Positions 61,565 through 64,000 of a stretch of DNA of 64,000 nt are shown here, in pieces (the stretch's first letter is position 1; each line of letters opens with the position of its first letter). The DNA comes from Odiellus spinosus (Eukaryota > Arthropoda > Arachnida > Opiliones > Phalangiidae), in contig OY987237.1 of NCBI GenBank assembly GCA_963920705.1, positions 8,462,601 to 8,526,600 on the forward strand, written 5' to 3'. The notes below the pieces were generated by a model. That model was not told where the DNA came from, made no database searches, and saw nothing but the letters and a program-made list of their open reading frames with translations. The translations under genes and the position numbers were made by a program.

Positions 61565-64000
61565 ACCAAATTCCTACATCGTAACGCCCCTCATTGGCAT
61601 AAAGTATATATAACGTAATGTTGTGTGCCATCTGCGATCAGTTTTAATCCGTATATTGCTTTACTTTCTGCATTTCATGGTGTTTTGGAAACACATCGAG
61701 GTTCGAGGGCCCCAATGTTATTTGGTATTCACAGTCGGTAACTTGGTATACTTAACAGTCTTATTCACCTTAGGCTGATGGTATACACTAAATAGATGGA
61801 GTATATAGGGAATAATTCGGCTGCTTACACTGTCTGCAAGTCGTCTGCTATTTGAAGTCTTTAATCAAGGTTAATATCTAACCATTTTTAGGTTTTTTAA
61901 ACAATACAGCTTGTTTTATTTAATATACATTCCAGCAAAAAATAATTGGGTTTTGAAACAAGAATTTGTTATGGTCGTTAGAAATCGTTGCCTGGTGGTG
62001 GCCGCTAAGACTATTAACAATTAACACCTATGTTAACCGACACAGATTAATGACAAAACTGTGCGTTAATAAGCGCCCTCTAACGGCAAACAGTGGCAAA
62101 AGTAGGAACTATCAAACACGGCGCGCCATTGAGGATGGAAAGGGTTTAAAAGCACCACAATCGAAGATGAAGACTGCACGATTTTTATGAATTTTTTGGC
62201 GACTACACCAAAGTTCCCGAGAATCCTGACACTTCGTCCCTCTGGAGTCTATAGTTTGTCCTACGTACTCCCAGATTTCTCTTATATTAAACGGAACTGT
62301 TCCATTCCCAATTTGTTGCCCCAGTCATGGCATCTCGTAGGCTTCCTATAATAGAGCGAACTAAAATTTTAGAATTAAGAATTTAATTTTCCCGGCAAAA
62401 ACCAAAGTGCCGAAATATCCCCATTGAATGACTTATAATTATATATGGCGTAGTTTAGAACGGTCCGAGTATATGGATCATATTATGTCTTAACACCAAT
62501 AATAAATGCTTAGGGTTGTACGTGATGCCAGGCGCGTGGAAGAAAGAACAATTTTCAGACCATGCAAAGAATATACGCCCTTATAGTCACCCTATTCTTT
62601 TTCTTTTTGTATATTAGCATGAAAATACCGTTTAGAATGTTAATGGCCTGTTTAACTCTCGTCCTATTAAGTTTTTTTTTCTTTTTTCGCTGAACCTCTT
62701 GTTTTTATTTTTCTTTACTATGAGTTGAAACTACACCTTGTGTTACTTCATGTTCTTCTTCTTTTAAATCATCTGCCGGATTTTCATTTCCGTCACCTTC
62801 GTGGGGATTAGTTGATAGCGAACATTGAATCCAAGAGATCGACTTTGAAATGATTTAACGTAAATTGAGCTAAAAAACTAACTTATATAATCTTATCTAA
62901 GTCGTTTCGATTATTGGATCAAGCCTGTACCGTTTAGAATGCATTTTAAAAGAAGTTACGTCATTCCCCGTGTGTTTATGATTACGACATCTCTTTGACG
63001 TCATAAAAGGGTAAAAATTACTGGAATATCTCGATTGGCTGATTACTCTATGTAATCGGTGTACTCTGCTCTATTGCTCTGATTGTGCTAGAATAATTAC
63101 ATAAATCAGTACTTATTTAGCGTTAACAAGAGCCGTAATTAGTTACGTTTAATCACGTATACAGATTTTATGGAGGTGTGATTAACTTCTCCGAATATCA
63201 ACCAATCAAAGGGAATACCGGAAAACGAAACTAGAATGCAAAAAAGAACAAAGGCTGGAGTTTCTATTCCTTGACTAGGTTTAGCCGCTTAGCGCTAAAC
63301 TGATCCGTGACTGAAAGAACCCTAATAGATGGCGACATATCGAGCGACCCAATCAGAGTGTATGGCTTCTTTGTTTTCATAAATTAGTTCTTGGTAACAA
63401 TAATATACAATTTCGGTTAAAAAAAACAACCTGCAAAGACGAAAAAACAAACTTCAGTTATCGAATTCATTCGTCCGTTGCGCAATGTCTTCATACCGCA
63501 AAAAGTAGGGGAAAAGATTGGAGGGCGGGTGGAAAGTTGTACATAAAGAACTAGAAAGAGATATAGAGAAATAGAAATCAAGATATCAAGAAACGCATTA
63601 AACCTGTCGTATATAATTTCTCGTGGTACGCTTTGATGGTTTACAAAAAAACCCGCGCTCTGAGTATATAGGAACGATACGGTTCTTGTGCTCTTATAAA
63701 GTCATTAAATAAAATAACTCGAGGCTAGAGGGTGGCTTTATATAGCTCGTATAGAAATAAATTGCGTATCCCCCTTGCGTATCCACGTATATACCCTCCT
63801 TGGCAATTCAAAACTCATCCATGTCGACTAAATAGCATGGCGGCTCTCCTCTTTGAACTTTTGAGAACATAGCGATATATAGATAGAGTTGGGATCATCC
63901 CTGCTTATTTTTTTTTATATCATCATCTTTTTCTATATCATTTGCCAAACACACGCAACGAAATCCTTTGCCCCTAGTTGATGTCTACTAACTATGATCA

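Larger units (their letters stand above)
51769..64000 (+). other. Probable long intron 2 of patched
   Basis: No further patched exon was recognised by eye. The conserved blocks expected after the first membrane segment, such as the PLDCFWEG region, were not seen. Contents: (CT)n at 53017-53035, a possible GGGTGGCCCA-ended relic at 54481-54602, a family D-like end (GTGACAGCCTCACTT) at about 58,005, a T20 run at 61545-61564 and a dispersed motif at 62079-62102. Open frames in this stretch (e.g. 57674-57904, 60049-60324) are not recognised. Confidence 0.5.

Overview
The window looks like AT-rich animal nuclear DNA, most likely from an arthropod and probably an insect. Its genes are split by short introns with GT..AG borders. 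It carries many small transposon relics, and its coding sequence is confined to three protein genes whose closest relatives are animal proteins: hormone-sensitive lipase, aminopeptidase O and the Hedgehog receptor Patched. The first-exon motif RTSWVDA and the membrane segment after HAGKVLFV are of the arthropod Patched type. I cannot name the species.

Layout. About 2,977-5,418 holds a complete, intronless hormone-sensitive lipase gene (Hsl). About 850 bases downstream on the same strand, 6,274-13,960 holds an aminopeptidase O gene that I reassembled from 16 exons. The reading phase closes at every junction and gives a 697-residue protein with an intact M1 zinc site. Its introns are loaded with miniature transposons. 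From 14 to 50.8 kb I find no recognisable protein gene. That stretch has GC-rich patches, one with a consensus splice donor, several tandem repeats including a 23-bp array of 36 units, and transposon relics. It also has four perfect 9-base Ci/Gli binding sites, all in the same orientation. At 51,263-51,768 are the first two coding exons of patched (+ strand), preceded by a GC-rich 5' leader with two upstream ORFs, the second overlapping the main start as ATGA. The remaining 12.2 kb is best read as the long second intron of patched, whose later exons lie beyond the window.

How it fits together. Hsl and aminopeptidase O are metabolic or housekeeping neighbours without an obvious functional link. 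The large gene-free region upstream of patched is the natural place for its cis-regulatory DNA. The Ci/Gli sites there matter because patched is itself a direct transcriptional target of Hedgehog signalling. The mobile component consists of non-autonomous elements: family A (about 336 bp, 7-bp target duplication, two copies nearly identical), families B and D (TTAA-flanked, different termini), an older family C and a 130-bp foldback element. No transposase was seen. I found no tRNA, rRNA or CRISPR and nothing bacterial.
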